In this document: piece by piece, positions 1 to 9,149 of the stretch
Layout of the letters: each line of letters begins with the position of its first letter
Numbering within the stretch: position 1 is the stretch's first letter
Assembly (NCBI GenBank): GCA_000752995.2
Contig: LM994632.1
Location: 50,037-114,036 of the forward strand
DNA: 64,000 nucleotides
Direction: 5' to 3'
Source of the DNA: Haemophilus massiliensis
GTDB lineage: Bacteria; Pseudomonadota; Gammaproteobacteria; Enterobacterales; Pasteurellaceae
Program-made: the position numbers and the translations under genes
Notes under the pieces: model-generated
The model's database searches: none
Told to the model about the DNA's origin: nothing
Seen by the model: the letters and a program-made list of their open reading frames with translations, nothing else

Positions 1-803
1 TCGCCGCAAAATGCCAGCTTACGCTCAAGTGCGGTCTGATTTTCCTGCAATTCTTTCAGTAACGGCGGCGCAATTGTCAGTCGGTCGCAGCCGGCAAGTT
101 CGGTGATTTCGCCGACATTGCGGAAACTGGCCCCCATCACCACGGTTTGATAGCCGTGCTGTTTGTAGTAATTATAGATTTTAGTGACCGAAATCACGCC
201 CGGATCTTCCGCCGGCGCATAGTCTTTTTTCTCACCGTTGGCTTTATACCAGTCTAAAATGCGCCCGACAAACGGTGAAATCAAATACACGCCCGCTTCG
301 GCACAAGCGCGCGCTTGCGCTTCGGAGAATAATAAGGTTAGGTTGCAGTTAATCCCTTCTTTTTCCAGAATTTCCGCCGCGCGGATACCCTGCCACGTGG
401 AGGCAATTTTGATTAAAATACGGTCATTTGAGATGCCGGCTTCGTTATAAAGACGAATTAATTTGCGCGCTTTTGCCACCGTCGCCTCGGTGTCGTACGA
501 CAATCTGGCATCCACTTCGGTAGAAATCCGTCCCGGCACGATTTTTAGAATTTCCAGACCGATATTCACCGCCAGTTTGTCTTCCGCATCAATCAGCTGT
601 TGGGCTTTATCTTGGCTCTGCGTTTTTGCATATTTAATTGCCTCATCGATTAGCGGGGCATATTGCGGCAGGGCGGATGCGCTTAAAATTAATGAAGGAT
701 TGGTGGTGGCATCCTGCGGTCGGTATTGTTTGATAGCGTCGATATCACCGGTATCGGCAACTACAACGGTCATACTGCGAAGTGCGTCTAATTGTGTGGT
801 CAT
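1..803 (-). CDS. talB: Transaldolase, 3' end outside the window
   Basis: Transaldolase moves a dihydroxyacetone unit between sedoheptulose-7-P and glyceraldehyde-3-P, releasing erythrose-4-P, in the cytosolic pentose phosphate pathway. The reading frame starts at an ATG (801-803) behind GGAG and runs off the left edge, giving about 267 of the usual ~317 residues. It begins [20 protein letters not shown] and has the DATTNPSL motif near the N-terminus, ILIKIAST (Schiff-base lysine) and NLTLLFS, all typical of TalB. The C-terminus is missing. It lies 39 bases downstream of a catabolic array on the same strand, with no clear terminator between, so it may be partly co-transcribed. That makes sense if the array delivers erythrose-4-P. 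The family call is secure. Confidence 0.95.
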   Translation of the reverse strand, partial: MTTQLDALRSMTVVVADTGDIDAIKQYRPQDATTNPSLILSASALPQYAPLIDEAIKYAKTQSQDKAQQLIDAEDKLAVNIGLEILKIVPGRISTEVDARLSYDTEATVAKARKLIRLYNEAGISNDRILIKIASTWQGIRAAEILEKEGINCNLTLLFSEAQARACAEAGVYLISPFVGRILDWYKANGEKKDYAPAEDPGVISVTKIYNYYKQHGYQTVVMGASFRNVGEITELAGCDRLTIAPPLLKELQENQTALERKLAFCG

Positions 804-842
804 AGTTTTCTCCAAAATAATATTAATGTAAATCTTTTTACG

Positions 843-1790
843 TTATTCTCGGCATTCCGGAACCGGCGTTTTTAATGGCTTCCTAGCAAAAAAGCGATGA
901 ATATTTTCCACCACTAATTTTCCCATCGCACAACGCGTGGACACTGTCGCGCTGCCAATATGCGGCGTGACCACAACATTATCCTTATGCAGTAGTGCGT
1001 TGGGAACAATCGGTTCATCGGCAAATACATCCAAACCAGCTCCGGCAATTACGCCGTTTTGAATAGCATGGACTAAGGCCTGCTCGTCAACGACGCTACC
1101 TCTGGCAATATTAATCAGAATACCGTTTTTACCTAAAGCCTGTAAGACTTCTGTATTTATGAGATGTTTTGTCGCTTTTCCGCCGGATACACAGAGGATT
1201 AAAAAGTCACTGTGTTGTGCTAATGCTTTTAAATCAGAATAATAGGTGTAAGGAGAATTCCGTTCCCGTTCCAGTGAGAAATAAGCAATTTCCATGTTAA
1301 AAGCGACCGCTCTTTTAGCAACCGCCTGACCAACACGACCGAAACCTACGATGCCGAGACGACTATCACTTACTTTAATAGCCAATGGATACGATACTTT
1401 CCCCCAGTTGCCGCTTTCGATAAAACGTTGTGCCGCATTAAGCCGACGCGCCGTAGCCAAGATGAGCGCCATACCCAAGTCGGCTACGTCATCGGTTAAG
1501 ACATCCGGCGTATGTGTCACCTTTATGCCATTTGCCAATGCGGCCTGCATATCGACACCGTCATATCCGACTCCGAATACAGCAATCAATTTTAATTGCG
1601 GAAATTGGCTAATCAGTTCTGCGGGCACCTGTGATTCGCCACTCGCTAAAATAACCTGCACATTTGCGGATATTCTCTCTAATTGTGTTGATGACATTTC
1701 CTCATAAACATAAATATCATAGTCGGAAGAAAGCATATCAACAACGAGATCGGGAACTTTTGCGACCCTTAAAATCATCGGATTTGCCAT
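843..1790 (-). CDS. D-isomer-specific 2-hydroxyacid dehydrogenase
   Basis: A 315-residue cytosolic NAD(P)-dependent dehydrogenase interconverting a 2-hydroxyacid and a 2-oxoacid. The Rossmann motif GFGRVG lies near residue 150. The catalytic triad of the family is visible: Arg in NIARGSVVD, Glu in FADEP and His in TPHIGSAT. Length is normal. The short N-terminal half and overall pattern resemble glyoxylate/hydroxypyruvate reductases (GhrB/HprA type). It starts at an ATG behind AGAGGT and is the last gene of the region-2 array, 12 bases after the TIM-barrel gene. The substrate is unknown; a C3 or C4 hydroxyacid or hydroxypyruvate is a reasonable inference from context. Confidence 0.85.
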   Translation of the reverse strand: MANPMILRVAKVPDLVVDMLSSDYDIYVYEEMSSTQLERISANVQVILASGESQVPAELISQFPQLKLIAVFGVGYDGVDMQAALANGIKVTHTPDVLTDDVADLGMALILATARRLNAAQRFIESGNWGKVSYPLAIKVSDSRLGIVGFGRVGQAVAKRAVAFNMEIAYFSLERERNSPYTYYSDLKALAQHSDFLILCVSGGKATKHLINTEVLQALGKNGILINIARGSVVDEQALVHAIQNGVIAGAGLDVFADEPIVPNALLHKDNVVVTPHIGSATVSTRCAMGKLVVENIHRFFARKPLKTPVPECRE

Positions 1791-1802
1791 AATATATTAC
1801 CT

Positions 1803-2705
1803 CTAAAGTCTGGATAATGCGGATTTTAAAAACTCTCTGCACTGCTTTTCATGCAACCAAAGATCATCATACTCATTTGTTCTGACTTCAATCGCTACAC
1901 TCAGTTCATTAAAAATATTCGGTATTTCTAATGTTTGTGCGGTTGCTAGAATCGGCATAACGGTTTCTTCGGTAAGAAATCCCGGAGGCCCCAGTTTAAT
2001 ATGAAAATCACCGTACATAGCGTGATGCTTATCTAATACCGCATTAGATAAATGTAACTGAGAAATAAACGGTGACGCTGTTTTCAATGATTCTTCAGGT
2101 ATTTCCTCGTTTAAGCAAGTGTGTGCGCTGTCCCATGCGATATATAAATTAGGGCATTCATTGCGGAAGCTTCGAATCCAGTTCACGGTTTCACCGGTAA
2201 GACCAATCAGCTGCTTTTTATGTGCAAAACAGTCCAATGGTTCAATTTGTAACACCATATTCTTAAACTGCTTGGTTTCCTGACTGATTTGACAGAGAGA
2301 ATCCGCCAATGCACGTTTGGCTTCATATTGTTGGTAGGACACGGGCTTCGCACCACTTACAATAGAAAGTTTGGTAGCACCAGTTTCTGCGGCAAGATGA
2401 ACAAGCTCTTTAGCTCTTTTCACTGATCTCGTTCTTAGCGCGCTGTCAAGACTGGCCAGGTTTAAATGTTCTTTTAATAATTCAAACGTCATCCATTGCA
2501 CAATGTTTAAATGATTTTTTTCTGCGAGACTGCGAACTTGGCATATTGTATCCGAATTGGTAAGCATACCAAGTTCAATAGTACTATAGAAATCAAAGTC
2601 TATGATTTTATTGACAATGTCCGGCACATTTTTCTCGTTTGTCATTAACGGAAAAAATAACTCCGGAATCAGTAAAGAAGGTGACAATCGATTATAGCGC
2701 TTCAT
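1803..2705 (-). CDS. Xylose-isomerase-like TIM-barrel protein
   Basis: A 300-residue member of the AP-endonuclease-2/xylose-isomerase-like TIM-barrel superfamily (sugar phosphate isomerases/epimerases, some decarboxylases). The usual metal ligands can be placed: Glu in LQIEPLD, Asp in IAWDSAH, His in SQLHLSN and Glu in FNELS near the end. The start ATG follows a strong AGGAGGG. It sits between an MFS permease gene (5 bases away) and a 2-hydroxyacid dehydrogenase gene. The superfamily includes 3-oxo-isoapionate decarboxylase (OiaC), which yields L-erythrulose. Because the same array carries kinase and isomerases fitting L-erythrulose use, that role is one possibility, but sequence alone does not establish it. 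Confidence 0.75.
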   Translation of the reverse strand: MKRYNRLSPSLLIPELFFPLMTNEKNVPDIVNKIIDFDFYSTIELGMLTNSDTICQVRSLAEKNHLNIVQWMTFELLKEHLNLASLDSALRTRSVKRAKELVHLAAETGATKLSIVSGAKPVSYQQYEAKRALADSLCQISQETKQFKNMVLQIEPLDCFAHKKQLIGLTGETVNWIRSFRNECPNLYIAWDSAHTCLNEEIPEESLKTASPFISQLHLSNAVLDKHHAMYGDFHIKLGPPGFLTEETVMPILATAQTLEIPNIFNELSVAIEVRTNEYDDLWLHEKQCREFLKSALSRL

Positions 2706-2709
2706 TTAT

Positions 2710-4023
2710 TTACCCTCCTACCCTTTGTGTTTGAACTGAAGTGGGCACTTTATTAAAGTTAATGCAAAGTGTCCCTAAAATATAACATCCGGCACAAATG
2801 CCAAAATAGGTCAGAACGCTGGAAAAACTACCGGTATATTCAAGAATAATCCCCACTAAGATCGGAACGAGAATACCTGCGCAGCTGTTTGCCATATTCA
2901 TAAAACCGCCGACAATACCTACTCTGTCTTTTGGCGCCAAAATTGCCGGAAAGCTCCAATACAAACTGCCGAACATCATAAAGAATGCCGCTGTCCCCAG
3001 TAGCCATACCGCAGTTGAAGGATCTGTCGTGGACGGTAGCATTAAAAAAACCACCAGGCCAACAATGCCTGATACCGATAATAAGCTTTTCAAAGCAATA
3101 TTATGGCTAACGCCTCTTTTCACCAAAAAATCAACAAAAAAACCACTAAACAGGCAACCCAATGTACCCAGAATAAAAATGAGAAAAGTTGAATTACCGA
3201 TACTCTTTAAATCCAGCCCTTGTGCTTGCGCTAGATAATTTGGTCCCCAAGTTAATAATCCCCAGTAAACCATTCCCCAAGATGCGCGCCCCAGCATGAT
3301 AGCAATCATGGTAAACCAAGAAATACCGATTCCTTTGGTCGGTTCATTATTTGTAACTATACCGGGAAGTTCATTTCCTTCTTCGATATGAGTAAGTTCC
3401 GCTTGGTTGACTTTGTTGTGTTCGGAAGGCTTATCACGCAAGATCCGCCAAGAAAGCATTCCTAATGACATAGTAAAAAGACCAACTACAACGAAAGCAA
3501 CTCGCCATGAATCAAACAGAACGATTAAATGTGCAACGATAATGCCTCCCAAGGCAACACCTAAAGGACTACCCGAATCCATGATTACGGCACCACGTCC
3601 TCGTTCCGATGAAGTCAGCCATGCCGAACTGAGTTTGGCGCCACTTGGTGAAATCGGGCTTTCTGCTGCACCTAAACCGATTCGGGCCAGAATCATCGAA
3701 ATACCACCAGTGGCAAAGCCGATAATCGTTTGGAAAAATCCCCAACCGACAAGCGATCCGGTAATGACTTTTCGAGGACCGTAACGATCCAATAACCAGC
3801 CACCCGGCACTTGAAGCAAAGCGTACGACCAAAAGAAACTACTGAGAATAAGCCCTTGCATAACCGGTGAAAGATTAAACTTTTCTTTAATATAAGGCAT
3901 GCCAATAGACAGTGTGATTCTATCCATTAGGTTTACTGCCATTAAAAAGAACATGACGGTAAATATTACCCAACGAAAGGATGTAGACTTTTCATTTGTA
4001 GAATAAATTTTTTGATTATTCAT
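2710..4023 (-). CDS. MFS permease, anion:cation symporter type (paralogue 1)
   Basis: An inner-membrane major facilitator protein of about 437 residues with roughly 12 hydrophobic segments. The loop motif LLDRYGPRKV and the N-terminal NLMDRITLSIGMP are typical of the ACS family, which carries galactonate, glucarate, tartrate and similar sugar acids by proton symport. An upstream GTG frame exists, but the ATG at 4023 has GGAG eight bases before it, so I use that. It is strikingly similar to the permease at 11901-13163: long blocks such as QGLILSSFFW and ERGRGAVIMD are shared. Substrate is unknown; a small sugar acid is likely from family and context. Confidence 0.85.
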   Translation of the reverse strand: MNNQKIYSTNEKSTSFRWVIFTVMFFLMAVNLMDRITLSIGMPYIKEKFNLSPVMQGLILSSFFWSYALLQVPGGWLLDRYGPRKVITGSLVGWGFFQTIIGFATGGISMILARIGLGAAESPISPSGAKLSSAWLTSSERGRGAVIMDSGSPLGVALGGIIVAHLIVLFDSWRVAFVVVGLFTMSLGMLSWRILRDKPSEHNKVNQAELTHIEEGNELPGIVTNNEPTKGIGISWFTMIAIMLGRASWGMVYWGLLTWGPNYLAQAQGLDLKSIGNSTFLIFILGTLGCLFSGFFVDFLVKRGVSHNIALKSLLSVSGIVGLVVFLMLPSTTDPSTAVWLLGTAAFFMMFGSLYWSFPAILAPKDRVGIVGGFMNMANSCAGILVPILVGIILEYTGSFSSVLTYFGICAGCYILGTLCINFNKVPTSVQTQRVGG

Positions 4024-4092
4024 AATATACACTCCAAATATTGGACGTCGGAAATATGAATCGCAATTTAAATATATTCAGTGGGTTTAATT

Positions 4093-5160
4093 TTATTTAC
4101 TTAGAATCTTTGCCATAGCGAAATATATTTTTTCAACCAGTTTATCACCGAAAATAATTTGGTATTGATTAGCAATAGTAAATATGCCTTTTGTTTTATC
4201 CACTTTCTCAATCGCTAATTTATCGGCTTTTAATTCATTATCCACTACAACTCGAATACGTGTGGCGCAATGAGTCAGTGCCTGGATATTTTCTTTTCCA
4301 CCCAGACAAGCAATTAATTGCTCTGCGATATGAGTGTATTCATTCGTACTATTGCCCGATGAATGTACTGATAATGCATTTAACGCGTTTTGAATCAGAG
4401 ACGGAAATTTTTTACCATCCCATGCACTGCGTCCAACAAATAAGCCGTCAATATGGGGCTGAATAATAAGTTTATTACTATTTTCAGGATTAACGCTGCC
4501 GCCATATAAAACCGGAATCTTATGACCGTCTTCAGCAAATAGTTCTGATAAACATTGTTTGATTACCGCATGTTTTTCATTAGCATATTCGGCGGTCGCC
4601 GGTATGCCGTCTTTACCGATTGCCCATACCGGTTCGTAGGCAATCCACAATTTTGACAACTGATGTTTTTTAACGCCGTATAATCCGATTTTAAGTTGTG
4701 TTCGTAAGACCTCATCAGACAGATTATAATTTTTCTGTTCTAGGGTTTCACCGATGCAAAGTAATGTAGTAAATCCATGGCTCAGGGCAGAAATAACTTT
4801 TTCATTTTCCTCTTGATCTGTTTCTTTCATCACATGACGGCGTTCGGAGTGCCCAATCATTACAAGCGTTGCGCCTGCTTCTTTTAACATCGGCGGAGAA
4901 ATTTCACCGGTAAATTGTCCATTGTCATTAGCATTCATATTTTGGGCGCCGATAATAATTTTTTTATTATTTTTAATGGAATCTACAACCGTTGTGGCGT
5001 CTTTAATACAGGTATAAGAGGGGATAACAAATAGTTCGATATCATAATCTGTTTTGAAATGATCTACCGCGTGCGAAAGTGCGGTTAAATATTTGATCGT
5101 TTCTGCATTTCCTTTATACATTTTCAAATTGGTACCGAAATAGATTTTTTTATTTTTCAT
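4093..5160 (-). CDS. Triosephosphate isomerase-like enzyme fused to a PTS EIIB domain
   Basis: A single 355-residue frame with two parts. Residues 1 to about 255 form a triosephosphate isomerase fold with all catalytic landmarks: NLKMY (Lys), IGHSERR (His), AYEPVWAIG (Glu and loop 6) and LYGGSVN (phosphate loop). After a short Ser/Asn-rich linker, residues ~277-355 read as a glucose-type PTS EIIB domain: LGGKENI, then HCATRIRV with the phosphorylatable cysteine, then GIF and QIIFGD. No EIIC or EIIA is encoded in the window. Neighbouring kinase (DhaK/L) and RpiB-like genes suggest the L-erythrulose-1-P isomerase (LerI) branch of the TIM family rather than housekeeping TpiA. That substrate is an inference; the fusion is read directly. 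Start ATG follows AGGA. Confidence 0.85.
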   Translation of the reverse strand: MKNKKIYFGTNLKMYKGNAETIKYLTALSHAVDHFKTDYDIELFVIPSYTCIKDATTVVDSIKNNKKIIIGAQNMNANDNGQFTGEISPPMLKEAGATLVMIGHSERRHVMKETDQEENEKVISALSHGFTTLLCIGETLEQKNYNLSDEVLRTQLKIGLYGVKKHQLSKLWIAYEPVWAIGKDGIPATAEYANEKHAVIKQCLSELFAEDGHKIPVLYGGSVNPENSNKLIIQPHIDGLFVGRSAWDGKKFPSLIQNALNALSVHSSGNSTNEYTHIAEQLIACLGGKENIQALTHCATRIRVVVDNELKADKLAIEKVDKTKGIFTIANQYQIIFGDKLVEKIYFAMAKILSK

Positions 5161-5163
5161 CGC

Positions 5164-5838
5164 TTATTCCTTATTTTTTATTAATACTCTGCAAGGTGAA
5201 CCGTCGGTTTTTTCTATTGCGATAGGTATCATTAAGGCATCGACCACTGGACCGGTAATTTCTTTTGTATTACAGATATATTCAACTAAAGTGACACCTT
5301 TCTTTAATAAATGGTGATGCGTGACATGCTTGGTTAACGGTTTTTCCATCGTGCCGGTTAACCAACCGCGAATCGGATAATCCTGCGGAAAATCAAAGGC
5401 GATAATGTCTAATTCCTTTTCTGCTAAATAAGCAGCACCCTCAAAGGTGATATAAGGTGCGTTTGCCCAAAACTGTTTAGAATTATAACTATAATGCGTA
5501 TCCCAGCAGGTTTTGAAAATAATTTTAGAAACCGGGTGCTCTGGGAAAACAGCATCTAACATCTGTTCCGTAATAGCAAGATTATCGACGATACATGCAG
5601 ATAAATCTAATACATGAAATTCGCCGATATAGGTTTCAATCGGAATATCCAGAATATCGTAAGCTGATTTTTGGATATGGCTTAGCGCATCCATATGAGT
5701 AAACGCGTGGCAAGATACCTGTAACTGTGTCGCTTCAAACAGGTCACCGCGGTCAAAACTGCCTTTTTTTTCAATATTAGCCTGCCAACGGATATGGTCC
5801 GCAGAAATAGGCATACTGAGGTCAATCCATTTATTCAT
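5164..5838 (-). CDS. Cyclase-family (kynurenine formamidase-like) hydrolase
   Basis: About 224 residues of the PF04199 cyclase/formamidase family, metal-dependent hydrolases acting on amides, lactones or related bonds. The signature HAFTHMDALSH (HxxTHxDxxxH) is near residue 50, and a late THHHLLKKGVTLVEY block is typical. The start is the ATG at 5836-5838 behind AAGGAG, not the upstream TTG. It lies 3 bases upstream of the TIM-EIIB gene and 12 bases downstream of the TRAP permease gene, so it is very probably co-transcribed with both. Its reaction is unknown. Opening a lactone or processing a sugar-acid derivative would suit the context. Confidence 0.75.
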   Translation of the reverse strand: MNKWIDLSMPISADHIRWQANIEKKGSFDRGDLFEATQLQVSCHAFTHMDALSHIQKSAYDILDIPIETYIGEFHVLDLSACIVDNLAITEQMLDAVFPEHPVSKIIFKTCWDTHYSYNSKQFWANAPYITFEGAAYLAEKELDIIAFDFPQDYPIRGWLTGTMEKPLTKHVTHHHLLKKGVTLVEYICNTKEITGPVVDALMIPIAIEKTDGSPCRVLIKNKE

Positions 5839-5850
5839 ATACAATTCTCC

Positions 5851-7143
5851 TTACGGAAAGAGTAAATTCGGTAAGAATGTACTAAATTCCGGCACCAAAA
5901 TTAACAAAACCAATAATCCAAACAGCGACAGCAAAAACGGTAGGCTTTCTTTTAATACTCTCATCGGTTCGCACTCGGCAATATTAGCGGATAAGAAAAT
6001 TAGATAACCGACAGGTGGTGTAACTAAACCAATCATTAGATTTAATACAATGACTAAACCAAAATGAATAGGATTAATTCCGAATTGGTTGACAATTGGC
6101 ATAAATACAGGAACAAGAATGGTCAATGCTGCCGTAGGATCCATAATCATTCCGATAAACAGGACAATAACATTAATAAGAATCAACGCAGATAAAGGGC
6201 TATCACAAACAGCAGAGACCCAAACGGCAACCTGATGACTGATTTGTAAGCGCGCGATTAGCCAAGCAAAAATTGAAGAAGCACCGACAATCAGCATGAC
6301 GGTTATAGTACCTTTTAGTGATGAGATTAAAGCTTTCTTCAGCAATTCCATGCTGAGCTCTTTATAAACGAAAGTTCCGACTAAATAGGCATAAACCACG
6401 GATACAGCGCCAGCTTCCGTTGCGGTGAACATGCCCGAAATAATACCGTAAAGAATAATAATCGGACAAAGTAACGCCCACACGGCATCTTTGGCGCTCT
6501 CCTTCACTTCTCTCCAGTTGAAATCCGTAGCCGCGTTACCGTATTTATATATTTTACTTAATATGAAAGTCACGAGAATTAGGGTTAAAGCGATCATAAT
6601 TCCGGGAATAATGCCCGACATAAACATTTTCCCGACCGATACACCGGCTCCGGCCAGTGCAGCGAACACTATCATGGGTACGCTGGGAGGAATAATCGGC
6701 CCGATAATTGACGCAGATTGAGTCAGTGCCGCAGAAAAATCTGCGGGATAACCGCTCTTTTTCATTGCCGGAATCAAAGAACTCCCAATTGCCGCCGTCG
6801 ATGCCACTGCCGAACCGCTGATTGAACCAAAAAACAAACTGGAAAAAATATTGATATAGGCCAATGAACCTTTCCAGCGTCCGATTAAAGAAGTGACAAA
6901 ACGGATAATACGGGTTGTAATGCCGCCTACGCTCATGAGTTCACCGGCAAGGAAAAAGAATGCTAATGCTTGTAGCGCATTAGTATCAAGCCCTTGCATA
7001 ACCTGTTGTGCCACAATGGTTATCGGAATATTCGGCAGGAAGTAAAATAATGTAACGATTGAGGCGAATATAATACTGTAAAAAAGCGGAAGCCCTAATA
7101 CCGTTAGAATAAACATCACGCCGAGCAGAACAATAAATGACAT
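5851..7143 (-). CDS. TRAP transporter large permease subunit (DctM)
   Basis: Inner-membrane DctM-type subunit of a tripartite ATP-independent periplasmic transporter, 430 residues and almost wholly hydrophobic (about 12 segments). The family block with MKKSGYPADF and GPIIPPSVPMI is present near residues 125-155. It shares the base at 7143 with the DctQ gene, the usual tight coupling for subunits of one complex. Such systems use an ion gradient to import dicarboxylates, sialic acid, gulonates and other sugar acids delivered by the DctP protein. The substrate is probably a carboxylated sugar, judged by neighbours only. Confidence 0.92.
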   Translation of the reverse strand: MSFIVLLGVMFILTVLGLPLFYSIIFASIVTLFYFLPNIPITIVAQQVMQGLDTNALQALAFFFLAGELMSVGGITTRIIRFVTSLIGRWKGSLAYINIFSSLFFGSISGSAVASTAAIGSSLIPAMKKSGYPADFSAALTQSASIIGPIIPPSVPMIVFAALAGAGVSVGKMFMSGIIPGIMIALTLILVTFILSKIYKYGNAATDFNWREVKESAKDAVWALLCPIIILYGIISGMFTATEAGAVSVVYAYLVGTFVYKELSMELLKKALISSLKGTITVMLIVGASSIFAWLIARLQISHQVAVWVSAVCDSPLSALILINVIVLFIGMIMDPTAALTILVPVFMPIVNQFGINPIHFGLVIVLNLMIGLVTPPVGYLIFLSANIAECEPMRVLKESLPFLLSLFGLLVLLILVPEFSTFLPNLLFP

Positions 7144-7619
7144 TATAATTCCCTCACTTTTTGAGTTTTAGCTAAAGAGAAAAAGGCGATAATAATTCTA
7201 ACCATCTCTAAAGAGAGACATAGAATAAACGGAATATATACCCATGCTTTTGAAATCTTAAATGCCGAGTAATAGCTTTTCAAATTCATTGAATATACTT
7301 TTACACCACCTTTTACTAATAAAAACAGGCAGATGAGCATAATGATATAAAGTAGAGAAGATAATAGCCAACCATATTTAAATCTCTCAAAAATCATAAT
7401 CCTCAACATCGGAACTTGTATTTGAGTTGTCGTTAATACTCCGAATAAAATCATCCAGGCATAACAAAATCTTAAAAACTCTTCTGCCCACGGAAAGGAA
7501 ACATTAACGACATATCTTGTTATAACTTGAATAAATGTCATCACGACAATAATGAGAAAGAAGAGACAGCCTAATGATAAAAATGTTTTATTAATAAATT
7601 TCTCATATTGCTCAACCAT
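7143..7619 (-). CDS. TRAP transporter small permease subunit (DctQ)
   Basis: A 158-residue four-segment membrane protein with the DctQ pattern of ITRYVVNVSFPWAEE in the second quarter, followed by FLRFCYAWM. It acts with the large permease, whose gene it overlaps by one base, and with the periplasmic binding protein whose gene lies 32 bases upstream. Gene order P-Q-M is the standard one. Base composition is rather AT-rich, like the rest of this part of the array. Confidence 0.92.
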   Translation of the reverse strand: MVEQYEKFINKTFLSLGCLFFLIIVVMTFIQVITRYVVNVSFPWAEEFLRFCYAWMILFGVLTTTQIQVPMLRIMIFERFKYGWLLSSLLYIIMLICLFLLVKGGVKVYSMNLKSYYSAFKISKAWVYIPFILCLSLEMVRIIIAFFSLAKTQKVREL

Positions 7620-7651
7620 AATTATTGACCTCCCCTAACCTAAATTTTCGA

Positions 7652-8629
7652 TTATTGAGTTTCCGTAATCTTGGAAATCATATCTTGACCGAATTTTTTT
7701 GCATAATCGTCCCAGGCTTTCTGTGCGCCCGATTGGAAAGTAGTTACATCAGGGGTTGTTTCAACTTCCATTCCTTGCTGCTTTAATTTATCTAAATAAA
7801 CTTTATTTTCTTCTATGTTCAGTTTTTTCTCTAATTCAGCACCTTCTTTAGCGGCTTGTAATAGGATATTCTGATCTTCTTTATCTAGACTGGTAAAACG
7901 ATCAAGATTCATAGACATCGGCGCGGCGGTATAAGCATGATGAGTTAAAGAAAGATATTTTTGCACCTCTTGCAGGTTATTGTTATAAATGTGGTGCACG
8001 GGGTTTTCTTGACCATCAATGACACCGGTTTTTAGTGAAAAATACACTTCGTTGAATGGCATCGGTGTCGGATTTGCTCCCCACTCTTTGAAAGCCGCGA
8101 TATGTGCTGGATTCGGTGTGGTCCGTAATTTTAAATGGGAAAGATCGGTAACCGTTTTGATCGGTCTTTTACTATTGGTAATATCTCTAAATCCGATTTC
8201 ATAAAACGCCAAACCTTTTAAATTGGATTCTTCTAATGAAAGTAAAAGTTGCTCGCCTATTTCGCCATTGAGCACTTTTTCTACATGCGCCTCATTTCTG
8301 AATAAGAAAGGCAGATCAAGTAAATTTAGTTTTTCATTAAATGTGGTGTAATACGGATTACCAACGACAACAATATCAATTGTTCCCATACGTGTACCGT
8401 CAATTTGAGTATCAGAATTACCTAACTCACTATTTGGGTGTAATTTAATCGTAATACGCCCATTTGATAACTCATTGGCGCGTTTGGCCATAAATTCGGT
8501 AGCTTTGGTTACCGTATCACTCGGCGAACCATAATGACTTAATGCGAAAGTATGTTGTCCGGCAGCAAACACCGAACCGGATAGACATAGTGAAATAAAA
8601 ACTGTTGAGAACAAAGTTGATTTTGTCAT
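7652..8629 (-). CDS. TRAP transporter solute-binding protein (DctP)
   Basis: Periplasmic extracytoplasmic binding protein of 325 residues. An N-terminal signal peptide (Lys at residue 3, hydrophobic run, cleavage probably after SVFA) is followed by the DctP fold. The conserved arginine that salt-bridges a ligand carboxylate is in LKLRTTPNP near residue 175, and the block VIDGQENP follows. This arginine supports a carboxylic-acid ligand. The gene leads the P-Q-M trio and is 36 bases downstream of the rpiB-like gene. A C4 to C6 sugar acid is the most likely ligand, though the exact compound cannot be read from sequence. Confidence 0.92.
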   Translation of the reverse strand: MTKSTLFSTVFISLCLSGSVFAAGQHTFALSHYGSPSDTVTKATEFMAKRANELSNGRITIKLHPNSELGNSDTQIDGTRMGTIDIVVVGNPYYTTFNEKLNLLDLPFLFRNEAHVEKVLNGEIGEQLLLSLEESNLKGLAFYEIGFRDITNSKRPIKTVTDLSHLKLRTTPNPAHIAAFKEWGANPTPMPFNEVYFSLKTGVIDGQENPVHHIYNNNLQEVQKYLSLTHHAYTAAPMSMNLDRFTSLDKEDQNILLQAAKEGAELEKKLNIEENKVYLDKLKQQGMEVETTPDVTTFQSGAQKAWDDYAKKFGQDMISKITETQ

Positions 8630-8665
8630 ATTACACCTCAGTTAAGTTAAATTGCTTTTGACTGA

Positions 8666-9118
8666 TTAACATTTGCTGTATTTAGTATCAATTTCCTTTA
8701 TTCTGGCCACTTTTGGCGCGGAACCTCCACCAACAAAATCCGACTCTAACCATACTTTAAGTAATGATTTAGCGAGTTCTACACCAATTACCCGTTCACC
8801 GAAGCAAATAATTTGCGCATCATTACTTTTTCTTGCCCGCTCCGCTGAAAAAACATCATGACAAACGGCCGCTCTTATACCGGGAATCTTATTGGCAGTA
8901 ATAGCCATACCGATACCCGTGCCACAGGTTAGAATACCTCGGTCATATTTGCCTTCCGCCACGGCTAAAGCAACTTGTTCGGCAACATCCGGATAAAGCA
9001 CCACTGCACCGGCATTAGCACCGAAGTCTTCATATTCAATCCCTAATGAATCTAAATACTTCATTAATTCAACTTTTAAATTATAGGCAGCTTCATCACA
9101 GCCAATTGCAATCTTCAT
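8666..9118 (-). CDS. RpiB-family sugar-phosphate isomerase
   Basis: About 150 residues, matching RpiB/LacAB length. The N-terminus MKIAIGCDEAA, the catalytic cysteine in LTCGTGIGMAI near residue 65 and the NDAQIICFGER block identify the family (ribose-5-P, allose-6-P or tetrulose-4-P isomerases). The start chosen is the second ATG, seven bases after AGGAGG; the first ATG is too close to the ribosome site. Next to a TIM homologue and a DhaK/DhaL kinase, it fits D-erythrulose-4-P isomerase (DerI/EryI type), producing D-erythrose-4-P. Ordinary ribose-5-P isomerase B remains possible. Confidence 0.85.
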   Translation of the reverse strand: MKIAIGCDEAAYNLKVELMKYLDSLGIEYEDFGANAGAVVLYPDVAEQVALAVAEGKYDRGILTCGTGIGMAITANKIPGIRAAVCHDVFSAERARKSNDAQIICFGERVIGVELAKSLLKVWLESDFVGGGSAPKVARIKEIDTKYSKC

Positions 9119-9149
9119 AGTCATACCTCCTAATTAATTTGATGTTAAT

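Noticed and set aside
4093-5160. Reading the TIM gene as the housekeeping tpiA
   Set aside because: The EIIB extension and the sugar-acid operon context argue for a specialised isomerase; the normal tpiA is expected elsewhere in the genome.
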